A stretch of DNA of 13,503 nt, taken from positions 1 through 13,503 of the forward strand of contig CAZMMV010000047.1 of assembly GCA_964567475.1 (NCBI GenBank), given 5' to 3'. The DNA is from CAZMMV01 sp964567475. GTDB taxonomy: Bacteria; Bacillota; Clostridia; Tissierellales; Tissierellaceae. Of the stretch, positions 13,404 through 13,503 are shown piece after piece. The notes beneath the pieces were generated by a model, which was given only the letters and a program-made list of their open reading frames with translations, did no database searches and was not told where the DNA came from. The position numbers and the translations under genes are program-made. Position 1 is the stretch's first letter, and each line of letters begins with the position of its first letter.

Positions 13404-13503
13404 GTGGAAATATTTGATATATACCAGGATATTGCAGAGAGAACACAGGGAGATATTTATGCTGGAGTTGTAGGACCAGTTAGAACTGGTAAATCCACAT
13501 TTA
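13404..13503 (+). CDS. spoIVA: Stage IV sporulation protein A, N-terminal end (cut by window edge)
   Basis: The mother-cell ATPase that polymerises on the forespore surface and anchors the spore coat. Only 33 codons are in the window, but they are diagnostic: DIYQDIAERTQGDIYAGVVG (5-24) followed by the Walker A segment GPVRTGKST (24-32), with Lys30 at the same position as in Bacillus SpoIVA. The start is GTG at 13404, after AGGGGGG (13391-13397). An ATG two bases earlier opens a different frame that stops after about 23 codons. It marks the organism as a spore former, or a descendant of one. The 101-nt gap after gpsA suggests a separate, sporulation-controlled transcript. Confidence 0.93.
   Translation, partial: MEIFDIYQDIAERTQGDIYAGVVGPVRTGKSTF

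Noticed and set aside
1..13503. Searched for CRISPR arrays, insertion sequences, tRNA/rRNA genes, toxin-antitoxin or defence genes, and phage attachment sites.
   Set aside because: No spaced direct repeats, transposase, tRNA-like cloverleaf or defence domains were seen; the whole window is accounted for by conserved chromosomal genes and short leaders.

Overview
This is a low-GC (about 30% by eye) chromosomal segment from a spore-forming anaerobic Firmicute. The likeliest group is Clostridia, possibly a Tissierellales-type lineage, but the genus cannot be fixed from the window. The evidence is the AT-rich codon use, strong AGGAGG-type ribosome sites, a T-box leader on aspS, the HemZ-type radical SAM gene, the order der-plsY-gpsA-spoIVA, and the start of spoIVA itself (spore coat ATPase). 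Almost everything is core or widely conserved; there is no mobile element, CRISPR array, tRNA or rRNA. I see no clear undescribed system.

Layout. (1) 1-2800, plus strand: the 3' end of dtd (D-aminoacyl-tRNA deacylase), an MBL-fold glyoxalase-II-like hydrolase, hemZ and a bacteriohemerythrin, packed with gaps of 5-11 nt. (2) 2807-6299, plus strand: a consensus sigma-A promoter and an Asp-specifier T-box leader drive aspS, followed closely by tcdA (t6A37 dehydratase), an RseC-family four-Cys membrane protein and a CsoR/CstR-family repressor. (3) 6296-7522, minus strand: a two-gene threonine/serine exporter (YjjP and YjjB halves). It converges on the repressor gene so tightly that the two stop codons share a TTAA. 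(4) 7523-7676: a divergent regulatory region with a 17-bp inverted repeat. (5) 7677-8906: glyA, closed by a strong terminator. (6) 8942-13302, plus strand: a promoter followed by a DUF512 radical SAM protein, der, plsY and gpsA. (7) 13404 to the edge: the start of spoIVA.

Functional threads. Translation quality and supply are served by Dtd, AspRS, TcdA and the GTPase Der. GpsA makes sn-glycerol-3-phosphate and PlsY acylates it, so these neighbours carry out consecutive steps of phospholipid synthesis. GlyA and the exporter both deal with serine/threonine metabolism and share one intergenic control region. HemZ, hemerythrin, the RseC-like protein and the thiol repressor have an iron/oxygen/thiol flavour, but no direct link between them is shown by the sequence.

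The points most worth a second look are: the repressor's C31/Y56/C60 pattern, which lacks the copper-ligand His; a hemerythrin where hisS often sits between hemZ and aspS; the missing fourth cysteine in HemZ; the T-box whose discriminator-pairing base is U although tRNA-Asp normally has G73; the uncharacterised DUF512 protein; and a GC-rich patch inside aspS.
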